Below are positions 20,252 through 28,974 of a DNA stretch of 64,000 nt, piece after piece (positions within the stretch are counted from its first letter, which is position 1; each line of letters begins with the position of its first letter). The DNA is from Nitrosarchaeum sp. GTDB lineage: Archaea; Thermoproteota; Nitrososphaeria; Nitrososphaerales; Nitrosopumilaceae. The position numbers and the translations under genes were made by a program. Under the pieces are notes generated by a model, which had not been told where the DNA came from, ran no database searches, and was given only the letters and a program-made list of their open reading frames with translations. Location of the stretch: the NCBI GenBank assembly GCA_025699025.1, contig JAILWJ010000002.1, positions 186,001 through 250,000 on the forward strand, written 5' to 3'.

Positions 20252-21300
20252 GTTTCTACTGCGTATCTTAACAGGGCAATAATTCCGCCCAGTCCTGTCA
20301 CTCTTAGTCCGATATCTGTGGATGAGTCAACGCTGTATGTCTTGACTCCCTTGCTTTCAGCATCATTGAGCAACTCGATTATTTTTGATTCGTCGTTTGT
20401 TTGAATTGCACTGTCTGCAAAGACAAGCGACTCCACTGCGCCCATATCATTTGCTTTTTTAGTTTCATCATACCCCATCGTAAATTTTCTGCTTTTTTGA
20501 TTGGCCCTGATCATCGTCTCATCTATAATTGATGAGACCTTGGCCAGTTTACTCTCTGATATAATCTCTTTCATGGCTTGTGATTTTGTAAACGTGTAGA
20601 TGCCGTCTTCTCCGCCAGAGTCAATCCCCTCTACTACCTGCATCTTGTATTTCTGTGAGTTGGGCGACTTTTGCAGGAAATTTGCCAGTCTCTTTTTTGT
20701 TTCACCTGGTCCGAAAATTATGATCAAGTCTGACTCTTTTATTATGGAAAAAACTGCTTGTTGCACTTGCTCAAAAAACTTCTCTATGTTAAAATTTGTC
20801 TTGTAGCGTTTGCCGCCAGAGCCTGAATAGATATTTGGAATGAACTCCAGATGAGTTCCTTTCAGTCTTGCAATCCCACAGTCACCGGTATCAATTGCAA
20901 CTAGCAGGAATCCTGTTTGTTTGTTGTTTGACTCTATCAGACTTTTCTCTATTGGTAGCCACTTTTTCTTTGAAATTGTAATTCCATCATTTATCTTGAG
21001 AATAAATGAATGGTGCGAACCATGCGGTATGGATTCATTGCTTGACTCTGATATGGTGCCGCCGATTCTTAATCTGTCTAGTACTCCATCCAGTGATATC
21101 TTTTCAGCTGTTAATGCAATTCTGACCTTGACTCTTTCTCCCCTGTCTGGTCTTGCGTACTCTTTGTCTTGCTTTATTACCCTGGATGTGTCTCCAATTA
21201 TCTTGTCTTCTTGTTTGATAATTCTGCGTAGACTGAGAAGATCGTCAGAGTCTTCTGGAATAACAGAGATGGAATTATCATCAATAACTTTTGTGATCAT
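20248..21300 (-). CDS. pelA: Pelota (aPelota), mRNA surveillance and ribosome rescue factor
   Basis: This is a 350-residue protein with the three domains of the eRF1/pelota family: an Sm-like N-domain (1-125), a central domain without a GGQ motif (from LLVAIDTGDCGIARL), and a C-domain ending GLRVTGLGGIIALLRY. It binds stalled ribosomes with aEF1A and promotes subunit splitting with ABCE1. The length is typical and the ATG is unambiguous. Confidence 0.95.
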   Translation of the reverse strand: MITKVIDDNSISVIPEDSDDLLSLRRIIKQEDKIIGDTSRVIKQDKEYARPDRGERVKVRIALTAEKISLDGVLDRLRIGGTISESSNESIPHGSHHSFILKINDGITISKKKWLPIEKSLIESNNKQTGFLLVAIDTGDCGIARLKGTHLEFIPNIYSGSGGKRYKTNFNIEKFFEQVQQAVFSIIKESDLIIIFGPGETKKRLANFLQKSPNSQKYKMQVVEGIDSGGEDGIYTFTKSQAMKEIISESKLAKVSSIIDETMIRANQKSRKFTMGYDETKKANDMGAVESLVFADSAIQTNDESKIIELLNDAESKGVKTYSVDSSTDIGLRVTGLGGIIALLRYAVET

Positions 21301-21333
21301 GATAAATGGTTTAATCTACAAAAACAAAAGAGT

Positions 21334-21750
21334 TTAGCTTGTGACTTCACTGGTCTTTGTCTCTTCGGTCTTTTTCTTTAGATAGTTCTCTACCCAATCC
21401 AGGGTCAAGACTCCAGATTCTGCTAGATTTGTAAGTGAATTTGCAGATGCCTCGCCTGTCACCTTGCCGTGATTCTTCTTTATCTGGCGCCATTTCAGTG
21501 ACGTATTTCCACTCTTTGAGTTGTATATTATACCTAGAACATCCCTTGCATTAACAAATGTAATGTCTCGGATTTTTTTCAGCGTCACCTTGTCAGCTGC
21601 TTCGACGTAAATTGATCCAAGACTGTCTTCTCTTTCTGCAAACACCTCATAGTCCTCCAGATAGCTTCTAGGTGCATATGACTTGCATGTGCTGGAAATA
21701 ATGAATCGCCTAAAACTTTCAAGTGATGCTGGAGTGTCAATTGATACCAT
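21334..21750 (-). CDS. Conserved-looking hypothetical protein
   Basis: This 138-residue soluble protein is not recognised. The middle (YVEAADKVTLKKIRDITFVNARDVLGIIY) predicts alternating helix and strand. There is no signal peptide or membrane segment, and the C-terminus is Lys/Glu/Thr-rich. Codon use and a clean ATG start support a real gene. It lies 33 bases upstream of pelota on the same strand and may be co-transcribed with it, so a translation- or RNA-linked role is possible. Confidence 0.6.
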   Translation of the reverse strand: MVSIDTPASLESFRRFIISSTCKSYAPRSYLEDYEVFAEREDSLGSIYVEAADKVTLKKIRDITFVNARDVLGIIYNSKSGNTSLKWRQIKKNHGKVTGEASANSLTNLAESGVLTLDWVENYLKKKTEETKTSEVTS

Positions 21751-21920
21751 TTTGAATGGATCAGCAATTAGCCATTTATCAAGCTTCTTGAAAGACTCAA
21801 TTAGTATTTGACCAAATCAGCCTTGCAGGCGTTGATGAACCTATCCCTTTGAATGATGATGAGGATCTTGAGTTCTGAGCCTGCTCATAATTTTTATGCC
21901 TACTATCACTATCTAATATT

Positions 21921-22340
21921 GTGAAGTTTCTAACAGAACATCTTACCTTTAATGTCAAATCTCGACGGGCTTTTGTAAACATTACACCCGATGTAAGAAG
22001 AATAGTTTCAAAAAGCAAAGTACAGGAGGGACTATGTCTTGTCAATGCTATGCACATTACAGCTAGTGTCTTCATTAATGACAATGAAAGTGGATTGCAC
22101 CATGATTATGAAAAGTGGTTGGAGGCATTGGCACCCCATGAGCCAATAGAACAGTATGATCACAACAATACCGGAGAGGACAATGCAGATGCTCACTTGA
22201 AACGACAAATAATGGGAAGAGAGGTTGTTGTGGCAATCACAAATGGTGAATTGGATTTTGGTCCTTGGGAGCAGATCTTTTATGGGGAGTTTGACGGTAA
22301 CAGGCCAAAAAAGGTTCTAGTTAAAATCATTGGAGAATAA
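21921..22340 (+). CDS. YjbQ/UPF0047 family protein
   Basis: This 139-residue protein is full length for UPF0047. The conserved C-terminal half has [41 protein letters not shown] and [13 protein letters not shown]. Some members have weak thiamine phosphate synthase activity, but the physiological role is unsettled. It uses a GTG start. Confidence 0.92.
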   Translation: MKFLTEHLTFNVKSRRAFVNITPDVRRIVSKSKVQEGLCLVNAMHITASVFINDNESGLHHDYEKWLEALAPHEPIEQYDHNNTGEDNADAHLKRQIMGREVVVAITNGELDFGPWEQIFYGEFDGNRPKKVLVKIIGE

Positions 22341-22341
22341 T

Positions 22342-22506
22342 TCATCCAAAGTCTACGTCACGTTTCTGACTCTGTGACTCGTTCTTTCTTGCCGCAGCTC
22401 TAAACTCTTCATCATGATTTTGGGAACCGTGGCCACACTTTACACAAGCGACCTTGAATCCATACTCGTCCTTTTGAAAAGTTTCACATCCGCAAAAACA
22501 TGCCAT
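22342..22506 (-). CDS. 54-residue zinc-ribbon-like small protein
   Basis: A short frame begins MACFCGCETFQKDEYGF, has CxCxC at residues 3-7 and CVKCGH at 21-26, and ends RDVDFG before TGA. Four or five cysteines in 26 residues suggest a small zinc ribbon. The rest is charged and probably disordered. It converges on yjbQ and lies just downstream of the DtxR-like gene on the same strand. Its function is unknown; comparable tiny Cys-rich proteins recur in this window. Confidence 0.65.
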   Translation of the reverse strand: MACFCGCETFQKDEYGFKVACVKCGHGSQNHDEEFRAAARKNESQSQKRDVDFG

Positions 22507-22547
22507 GTTTTTTTCAATCTGTTAGGCGATATATCTTTTCGGTTGAA

Positions 22548-23006
22548 TTATGCTGTTTTGCAGCACTCGCCCATCGGGATCTCATGATCATGTGGGCACT
22601 TTCTTGGATGCTTCAACATTGTACAAAGTGCATCTGTAAACTGTTTGTTCATATGATGTTCAATTCCACACACCATCTCTTCGTCAATCTCTACCTTTAG
22701 TGCGCTGTCCATCAATACTTCAAGCAGTCTGCTGTTTCGCATCATGCTGGAGCCTATCCTCTCTCCATCTTCGGTAAGTGTGACTCCTGCCTTATTGTAA
22801 TTTACAAGGTTTTGACCGTTTAGCTTTTTGAGCATCTGTACAACACTTGGCTGTCTTACGTTTAGCATCTTTGCAATGGTGCTGATTTTCACATCCTCGC
22901 CTCTCTCTTTGATGTGCCATATTGCCTTTAGATACATCTCTACATGTTCAGCTTCTGCTGTTCCCACAAAAAGTGTCTCTTCGTTATCGTCAGTCAAAGA
23001 ATCCAT
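22548..23006 (-). CDS. DtxR/MntR-family metal-dependent transcriptional regulator
   Basis: This is a 152-residue protein. The N-terminal winged helix (ISTIAKMLNVRQPSVVQMLKKL) is followed by the DtxR metal-binding and dimerisation region with GIEHHMNKQFTDALC and a terminal CPHDHEIPMGECC rich in metal ligands. Proteins of this family repress Fe or Mn uptake genes when metal is bound. There is no SH3-like third domain. The downstream neighbour is the small Cys-rich protein. Targets are not visible. Confidence 0.88.
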   Translation of the reverse strand: MDSLTDDNEETLFVGTAEAEHVEMYLKAIWHIKERGEDVKISTIAKMLNVRQPSVVQMLKKLNGQNLVNYNKAGVTLTEDGERIGSSMMRNSRLLEVLMDSALKVEIDEEMVCGIEHHMNKQFTDALCTMLKHPRKCPHDHEIPMGECCKTA

Positions 23007-23007
23007 G

Positions 23008-23775
23008 TTATATTTTGCGTGAGTCTTTTAATAAATATTCAAAGTATTGTCGTGCAAATCCTGCCAGTCCTGCATGATCTGCCCATATTGCCACAACTTC
23101 AGATGAGTTCATACCTCCCATCTCTGGGCCTAGCAATATTACCACATACCGCTTGTCTGAGATTATTCCTCCGCCGAATAATCCCTTCTTGATCTTTACT
23201 GTTGCGACCCTGGAGATTGCCTTTATGGATTCCTTGTCCATCTTGTCTGATGTGAGTATGGTAATGTCTACTCCCTTGTCATGAAGTGAGCGCAGTTTTG
23301 GCAGTGCCTGTCTTACTAATTCTTCTCCTGCCTGTGGCAATGCAATCATTACCTCGTTTCTGCAGGATTCTACCATCTCTAGAATCTTTGCTGCAATGTT
23401 TATGGCACCTGACAATACCCAAATGTCTGGTCTCTCACTGGTTCCACTTTTTTCGTACAATGGCACCAGTTCATTTAAAATAACACTCTGATTCTGCGAA
23501 AAGTCGCTCTCCATCTTTTGCTTTGTGGTTTCCAGTCCAGTTGATGGCGACTTTGCAAAGTATTTTGTAGGCCGTGAGTCATCAGAGCCTATCCAGCCCT
23601 TCTCCTCCAAAGTGCCTAAAACCTCATATATCTTGGAATACGGCACACCTGACTTTTGGCTCAGGTCAGACGCCGTAAGTTCTCCTGCCTGCAATAGCGA
23701 GGCAAATGTCCTGATCTCATAACTTGTAAGCCCAATCTTTTCAAGTGCCTTTTTTGTCTTGTCAGATATGCTCAT
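23008..23775 (-). CDS. TrmB-family transcriptional regulator
   Basis: This is a 255-residue protein. The N-terminal helix-turn-helix (GLTSYEIRTFASLLQAGELTASDLSQKSGVPYSKIYEVL, residues about 15-53) is typical of TrmB, followed by a coiled linker and a phospholipase D-like effector domain (IWVLSGAINIAAKILEMVE ... ILTSDK). The atypical small effector domain resembles thaumarchaeal TrmB paralogs rather than sugar-binding ones. It stands divergent to the tetraether synthase gene, with about 100 bases between. A TATA-like ATTTAAAT precedes it. Confidence 0.88.
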   Translation of the reverse strand: MSISDKTKKALEKIGLTSYEIRTFASLLQAGELTASDLSQKSGVPYSKIYEVLGTLEEKGWIGSDDSRPTKYFAKSPSTGLETTKQKMESDFSQNQSVILNELVPLYEKSGTSERPDIWVLSGAINIAAKILEMVESCRNEVMIALPQAGEELVRQALPKLRSLHDKGVDITILTSDKMDKESIKAISRVATVKIKKGLFGGGIISDKRYVVILLGPEMGGMNSSEVVAIWADHAGLAGFARQYFEYLLKDSRKI

Positions 23776-23856
23776 GCGATCTAGTCGTTCAGTTTTGGTA
23801 TTTAAATCAGATATGACTGCATCCTAAATTCCACACGGGGGTAAGTATGAAATGCA

Positions 23857-23863
23857 TTATATA
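23857..23863 (+). promoter_or_regulatory. TATA box of the tetraether synthase gene
   Basis: TTATATA is centred at 23860. With archaeal spacing, transcription would start near 23885, which favours the ATG at 23892 over the one at 23877. Confidence 0.55.
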
Positions 23864-23891
23864 GTATTTCAGAAAAATGCCCTTTGTAGGC

Positions 23892-25556
23892 ATGGCACTA
23901 ATCCAAATTTCAAATCAATCAACCAAAAGCCTGGGAAAAAAATCCACCATTAGGTTCACCCAGAGCATCTGTCCGGACTGTAACATGATTCTGGATGCAG
24001 AGATCTTTGAGCGAGACAACAAAGTCTTCATGACAAAGGTATGTCCGACTCATGGGGAATGCGAGGAATTGTATTTTGGCTCTTATGACATGTACAAGAA
24101 ATTCAGCACATACTGGATGGACGGTAAAGGTGCCCATGCTCCAAATGTAATGATTGACAAGTGTTCATGTCCAAATAACTGTGGATTGTGTTCAAACCAC
24201 CTATCTCATAGCGGCTTGGCAAACATGATTGTCACTAATCGATGTGACTTGACATGTTGGTACTGCTTCTTTTATGTTAAAAAGGGCCTGGAAGGCGCTT
24301 ACATGTACGAGCCGGATCATACTCAAGTCAGGGCAATGATGAAGACCCTCAAGGCAGAAAGACCAATCCCAGGAAACTCTATGCAGATTACTGGCGGTGA
24401 GCCAATGCTTAGAGAGGACATTGCTGATATTATCAAAATTATGAAAGAAGAGGGTGTCGACCACATCCAGATGAATACCAATGGAATTAGACACGCAATG
24501 GATCCAGAGGCAGCAAGAGAGGTAAGGCTGGCCGGATGCAACAATCTGTATTTATCATTTGACGGTGTAACTGCAAGAACAAATCCCAAAAACCACTGGG
24601 AGATTCCATATGCGTTGGATAGCTGCAGAAAGACTGGTACTACCGTAGTGTTTGTTCCAACTGTTATCAAATCAATCAATGATCATGAACTGGGCGGAAT
24701 TATTCGATATGCGCAAAAGAACATGGATGTAGTCCATGCAGTAAACTTCCAGCCTGTCTCTCTAACTGGCAGAATGGGCAAATCAGAGCGTGAAAAGTAT
24801 AGAATTACAGTACCAGATTGTATCCAAAGAATCGAAGAGCAGACAAACGGCGAGGTAACAGTAGATGACTGGTTCCCAGTCCCAAGCTGCATGCCTTTGA
24901 CTAATGTCATAGAGGCGTTCTCCAGCAAGCCAAAGTATGAACTGTCAATCCACTTTGCATGTGGTGCGGGAACGTACATCTTTGAGGACGAGGAGACCAA
25001 GAAGTTTGTCCCACTAACTAAATTCTGCGACATTCAGGGAATGCTGGAACTATTTGAGGACAAAGCAGAAGAGATTCGCTCTGGCAAGAACAAGTACTTT
25101 ACAATGCTTGAAGTGGTAAGAAAGCTGAAAGGATTTGTTGATACTAAAAAGCAGCCAGCCGGACTGGACTTGGCAAAGATGTTTGGCAATATTTTGATGA
25201 AGAGGTCATTTGATTCAGTAGGCTCTTGGCATGTCAAGGGATTATTCTTGGGCATGATGCACTTTCAGGATAAATACAATGAAGATTTGGAAAGACTGCA
25301 GAGATGCGACATTCACTATCTTACTCCTGATCTTAGAATAGTTCCATTCTGTGCATTTAATGTGATTCCGGAATGGTACAGGGACAGGATCCAGAAAAAA
25401 TACTCCATCACCGTAGAGGAATGGGAGCAAAGGGAAGGCGTAAAACTAGAAGACGGTTTGTATCGTGGTCTGATGAGACGTGGAGCAGGCGATGAGCTTG
25501 CTGCTGGCTGTGCAAAGAGCCAGATGTTCCATGATGCAGCACAGGCTACAATGTAA
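23892..25556 (+). CDS. tes: Radical SAM enzyme, probable tetraether lipid synthase (Tes)
   Basis: This protein has about 554 residues. The N-terminal CPDC ... CPTHG segment, an extra CSCPNNCGLC cluster (about residues 95-104) and the radical SAM motif CDLTCWYC (about 118-125) follow the order seen in archaeal Tes enzymes of the MJ0619/MA_1486 type. These join two diphytanyl ether lipids tail-to-tail into GDGT membrane lipids. GGEP and a long C-terminal domain with further cysteines are present. I choose ATG 23892 from promoter spacing; ATG 23877 would add five residues. Other members of this radical SAM group cannot be wholly excluded. Confidence 0.8.
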   Translation: MALIQISNQSTKSLGKKSTIRFTQSICPDCNMILDAEIFERDNKVFMTKVCPTHGECEELYFGSYDMYKKFSTYWMDGKGAHAPNVMIDKCSCPNNCGLCSNHLSHSGLANMIVTNRCDLTCWYCFFYVKKGLEGAYMYEPDHTQVRAMMKTLKAERPIPGNSMQITGGEPMLREDIADIIKIMKEEGVDHIQMNTNGIRHAMDPEAAREVRLAGCNNLYLSFDGVTARTNPKNHWEIPYALDSCRKTGTTVVFVPTVIKSINDHELGGIIRYAQKNMDVVHAVNFQPVSLTGRMGKSEREKYRITVPDCIQRIEEQTNGEVTVDDWFPVPSCMPLTNVIEAFSSKPKYELSIHFACGAGTYIFEDEETKKFVPLTKFCDIQGMLELFEDKAEEIRSGKNKYFTMLEVVRKLKGFVDTKKQPAGLDLAKMFGNILMKRSFDSVGSWHVKGLFLGMMHFQDKYNEDLERLQRCDIHYLTPDLRIVPFCAFNVIPEWYRDRIQKKYSITVEEWEQREGVKLEDGLYRGLMRRGAGDELAAGCAKSQMFHDAAQATM

Positions 25557-25681
25557 TAGGATTTTTAATCAAAATTTCATTCAATTGAATAAGAATTATT
25601 TTGTTTTTGAAATTTAATTTAATACAAACATTAAATTTTACTACCACTCGCAAAGACCTTAAAAACTAACATTAGTTTTCA

Positions 25682-26770
25682 ATGTTGTTGAATATTGGAA
25701 TTATACATGGTTTTGTTGGAGGTGGAGGAGGTACAGAAAAAACATTACTTGCAATACTGGAGGCATTAGAAGACACAAATCACAAAGTTACATTATATAC
25801 ATTCTCAAAACCAAAATTCTCTTTTAAAAAAATTACCGTTAACAGCATTCTTCCCATTTCTATTCCTGCATTTGGATTGTATCAACGCTTAATGGAATCA
25901 AAACTTGTTGAAAAAGCAAAACATGAAGATCTGCTTATTCAAGCTTCAGGAGGTTTTACCGTACCTATGAACACAAAACAGAAACTAGTAGTTTATTGTC
26001 ACAGTGATTTTTCAAGTGAACTGGAAAAAACCATAACAAAATACAAGGGAGTTTGGGGAAAATATTACAACCTCTATTATGAAAGATTGAAAAAATCTCT
26101 TGAAAAAATAAATCAGGAAAATGTCATTCTGATTTCCAACTCTAAATATGTTCAAGACTTGATAGAAAAAACATATGGGAAAAAATCATTACTTCTTTAC
26201 CCTCCATTAGATTTATCAGAATTTAATGAAAATAAGTCCAAAAAAAATTCTTTGATCACTGTTTCTAGATTTTCAGCCGAAAAAAATCTCGAATTTGTTA
26301 TTGATGTGCTAAAAAATATCTCAATAGATTCAGTAATTATAGGCAACACAAAAACAAAATCAAATGAACTTTATTATGATCTGCTTGAATCAAAAATTAA
26401 AAAAGAAGTGTCTTCATCAAATATAATTTTATTAAAAAATATATCTAGACAAGAACTATTGAACCATCTTTTAGAATCAAAAGTGTATTTTCATGCGTCT
26501 CCTGAAACTTTTGGATTAACTATAGTTGAAAGCATTTCGGCTGGATGTGTACCGGTAGTACCAAATAATTCTGCACATTTAGAAACAGTTCCATTTCCTC
26601 AATTACGATATGAACCAAATAATATGTCTGATGCTCAAGAAAAAATTAGAGAAGCAATTTCAGGTAATTTTGATGATCTTATAATTTCTCTAAAAAAATC
26701 AATACAAAAATACAACAAAGAACAATTCAAAAAATCATTTGTTTCTATAGTTGATAACTCTTTAAATTAA
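25682..26770 (+). CDS. Glycosyltransferase family 4
   Basis: This 362-residue GT-B enzyme has the N-terminal GGGGGTEKTLLAIL loop, LITVSRFSAEKNLEFVIDVL at the start of the nucleotide-sugar domain, and the donor-binding E-x7-E motif in SPETFGLTIVESISAGCVPVV. It probably adds a sugar to a lipid-linked or surface glycan. The gene opens the glycan locus, and its AT content is visibly higher than the upstream core genes. Confidence 0.9.
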   Translation: MLLNIGIIHGFVGGGGGTEKTLLAILEALEDTNHKVTLYTFSKPKFSFKKITVNSILPISIPAFGLYQRLMESKLVEKAKHEDLLIQASGGFTVPMNTKQKLVVYCHSDFSSELEKTITKYKGVWGKYYNLYYERLKKSLEKINQENVILISNSKYVQDLIEKTYGKKSLLLYPPLDLSEFNENKSKKNSLITVSRFSAEKNLEFVIDVLKNISIDSVIIGNTKTKSNELYYDLLESKIKKEVSSSNIILLKNISRQELLNHLLESKVYFHASPETFGLTIVESISAGCVPVVPNNSAHLETVPFPQLRYEPNNMSDAQEKIREAISGNFDDLIISLKKSIQKYNKEQFKKSFVSIVDNSLN

Positions 26771-26771
26771 T

Positions 26772-27497
26772 TTACGGATCAGAAATCTTATATTTTTTCC
26801 ATCTCTCTGTATCCAAACTCATATCCATTGTAAGTTTTGGACCTGAATAATCCTTTATTGTCATAGGTTGTACGTCAGGAGTAGTCTTTTTCGCTAATTC
26901 AAAAATTGACATTTTTTTATCTCCAACAATATGCACAATTCCTGTGAGTTTTTCTTTCTGCACATCTTGTATTCCTTGTGCTACACCGTCTGCAAAAAGA
27001 TAAGTTCCGTATCTATCTGTAAATGCCTTTGGATATGGAAATTTCTCTTTGGCAACAAAATTGGTTCTTGCAATAAGGAATTCAGGCAATTTTCGTACTT
27101 CGCTTTCTCCTACTAATTTGGTTAATGCATAGAAATTTTCAGGATATGGAATAGAGCTTTCTTTATACATTTCACCATGACCGTCAAAAACACATGCGGT
27201 ACTTACATAAATAAATTGAATTTTCTTTTTTGATTCTAGTACCGCATCTACAAGATTTCTCGTACCTTCAACATTTGTTTTCCACGCAAGAGACTGATTT
27301 TCTTCACAAGGCCTTATGCCCGTTAGTGCGCCTGCATGAATAATTACATCAATATCTGGATGATCTTTGAAAAATCTAAAAACATCTTCTCTATCTCCTA
27401 AATCTAGCTCTTGATGAGTTGGAGCTAATGCGTTTGGATATTTCTTTTTTAGTTCTGTACCTAATGCCCCTGTACCACCTGTTATGAAAACTGTCAT
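26772..27497 (-). CDS. RmlD-like NAD(P)-dependent sugar reductase
   Basis: This is a 241-residue extended SDR. It has GGTGALGTELKK for the cofactor, IHAGALTGIRPCEEN, the catalytic Tyr/Lys in YALTKLVGE, and a short substrate domain like dTDP-4-dehydrorhamnose reductases. It is the last gene of a four-gene minus-strand cassette (30168 to 26772), 2 bases after its neighbour. It likely reduces a 4-keto sugar made by that cassette. Confidence 0.85.
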   Translation of the reverse strand: MTVFITGGTGALGTELKKKYPNALAPTHQELDLGDREDVFRFFKDHPDIDVIIHAGALTGIRPCEENQSLAWKTNVEGTRNLVDAVLESKKKIQFIYVSTACVFDGHGEMYKESSIPYPENFYALTKLVGESEVRKLPEFLIARTNFVAKEKFPYPKAFTDRYGTYLFADGVAQGIQDVQKEKLTGIVHIVGDKKMSIFELAKKTTPDVQPMTIKDYSGPKLTMDMSLDTERWKKYKISDP

Positions 27498-27499
27498 GA

Positions 27500-28492
27500 C
27501 TATTGTTTGAAAATTGGTCCTTGAGTGTAAACCTTTCGCTGTAGCGATTTAGAATTAAAAAATGATTTGTAGTTACTGTATTTTTCATCTGTATAGTTTT
27601 TGACATCATCTTGTATCTTTTCTTTAAACTCTTTTACTGCATATGTTATATCCTTCTTTGCCTTAAAACCGAATTTTTCCAATTTTGCACCTGTAACTTT
27701 GTAATCTCTTTTATCCACAATATCTTTTGATATGTCAATTTTTGTTGGAACTAGTTTTTTGACATCTTTTGCCATTTGATTAATTGTAATGTTCTTCCAA
27801 ATCACATTGTATATTCCCTCCATTTTATTTTCTAATGCAAAACTAAATGCTTCTGCTGCATCATCCACGTGTAAAAATGGTCTCCATTGATCGCCACCAA
27901 ACACTGTAATTTTTTCTTTATTCATTGCTTGTGCAATGAATAAGTTAATTGCAAGATCAAATCGCATTCTGTATGACGCCCCAAACAATGTTCCAAGTCG
28001 AAGTATTGTGGGATAGTCATAAGCTTGTAGAATAGCACGTTCTGATTGAAATTTTGATTGACCATACGAATCTAGTGGATTTACTTCTGAATTTTCAGCA
28101 ATGAGTTGATTTGGTTGGGCGCCATAAACAGAACATGTACTTGCAAAAATGAACTGCTTTATCTTGTATATCTTACATAATTCTGCAATATTTCTTGTTG
28201 CCATAAAATTAATCTCTATTGATGTTTTTGGATCTAATTCTGCTGATTGAGTTCCAACAATAGATGCCAAATGAATTACTGAGTCAATATTTTTTAGTGA
28301 TCTTCCAACAATTGATAAATCACGTATATCGCCTTCCACAATCTCTATTTTTTTATTATTTTTAATATCTTTGATTGAATTATCTCCAAAAAGAAAATTA
28401 TCTAATATTCTGACACCGTGTCCTTTTGCAATCAATTTCCTTGAAAGAATAGATCCTAGATATCCTGAACCACCTGTAAGAAGTACTTTCAT
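27500..28492 (-). CDS. NAD-dependent epimerase/dehydratase of nucleotide sugars
   Basis: This is a 330-residue extended SDR with GGSGYLGSILSRKL, VIHLASIVG, STCSVYG and the catalytic YGQSK. The C-terminus carries about 30 extra residues. It overlaps the upstream cupin gene by 4 bases and precedes the RmlD-like reductase by 2, so the genes are translationally linked. It could be a 4-epimerase or a 4,6-dehydratase; sequence alone does not decide. Confidence 0.87.
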   Translation of the reverse strand: MKVLLTGGSGYLGSILSRKLIAKGHGVRILDNFLFGDNSIKDIKNNKKIEIVEGDIRDLSIVGRSLKNIDSVIHLASIVGTQSAELDPKTSIEINFMATRNIAELCKIYKIKQFIFASTCSVYGAQPNQLIAENSEVNPLDSYGQSKFQSERAILQAYDYPTILRLGTLFGASYRMRFDLAINLFIAQAMNKEKITVFGGDQWRPFLHVDDAAEAFSFALENKMEGIYNVIWKNITINQMAKDVKKLVPTKIDISKDIVDKRDYKVTGAKLEKFGFKAKKDITYAVKEFKEKIQDDVKNYTDEKYSNYKSFFNSKSLQRKVYTQGPIFKQ

Positions 28493-28935
28493 CTACTTTT
28501 AACTTCCCATACATTTCCATATGTAAATGGATCCAATCTCTCATCGTCTGGATTATTTTTATCAAATGGCTCACTTGAGATTCCTATGATTACTGTCTTA
28601 TCTTCCAAAGACATCCATCCTGTGTAAATTCCAGTTGGAACTACTAGTACTGATGGATTAAGCTGTGATAACACAAAAGTATTGATTTGTTTGTAAGTTG
28701 CACTGTCTTTTCTATCATCTACTGCAACAAATTTTGCTGCTCCCGAAGTTACAAAAAATGCTTTTATCTCTCTTGAATGTTTATGGAATCCTCTGATTGT
28801 TCCTTTTGAAAAATTCCCAGTTGAGTAAATTCGTTTTATGTTAAATGATTTATCCCCTTCAGGTAAAATTTGAGATAAAAATCCCCTATCATCAATAAAT
28901 GATTCTACTTTGTTATATTGTAGCCCTTCTATCAA
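28489..28935 (-). CDS. RmlC-like cupin, sugar 3,5-epimerase family
   Basis: This is a 148-residue single cupin domain. GTIRGFHKHSREIKAFFV carries the catalytic His region and PTGIYTGWMSLEDKT ... SEPFDKNNPDDERLDP is the RmlC/FdtA-type C-terminal signature. It probably epimerises or isomerises a 4-keto nucleotide sugar. TTG start. Within the cassette it lies between the 2-epimerase and the SDR gene. Confidence 0.85.
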   Translation of the reverse strand: MIEGLQYNKVESFIDDRGFLSQILPEGDKSFNIKRIYSTGNFSKGTIRGFHKHSREIKAFFVTSGAAKFVAVDDRKDSATYKQINTFVLSQLNPSVLVVPTGIYTGWMSLEDKTVIIGISSEPFDKNNPDDERLDPFTYGNVWEVKSR

Positions 28936-28974
28936 TCTTAATTACTCCAAAAATTATTCGCTAATTAACCTTAA

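Noticed and set aside
21797-22084. 95-codon frame on the minus strand over yjbQ
   Set aside because: It overlaps the start of the clear yjbQ gene and has no recognisable motifs.
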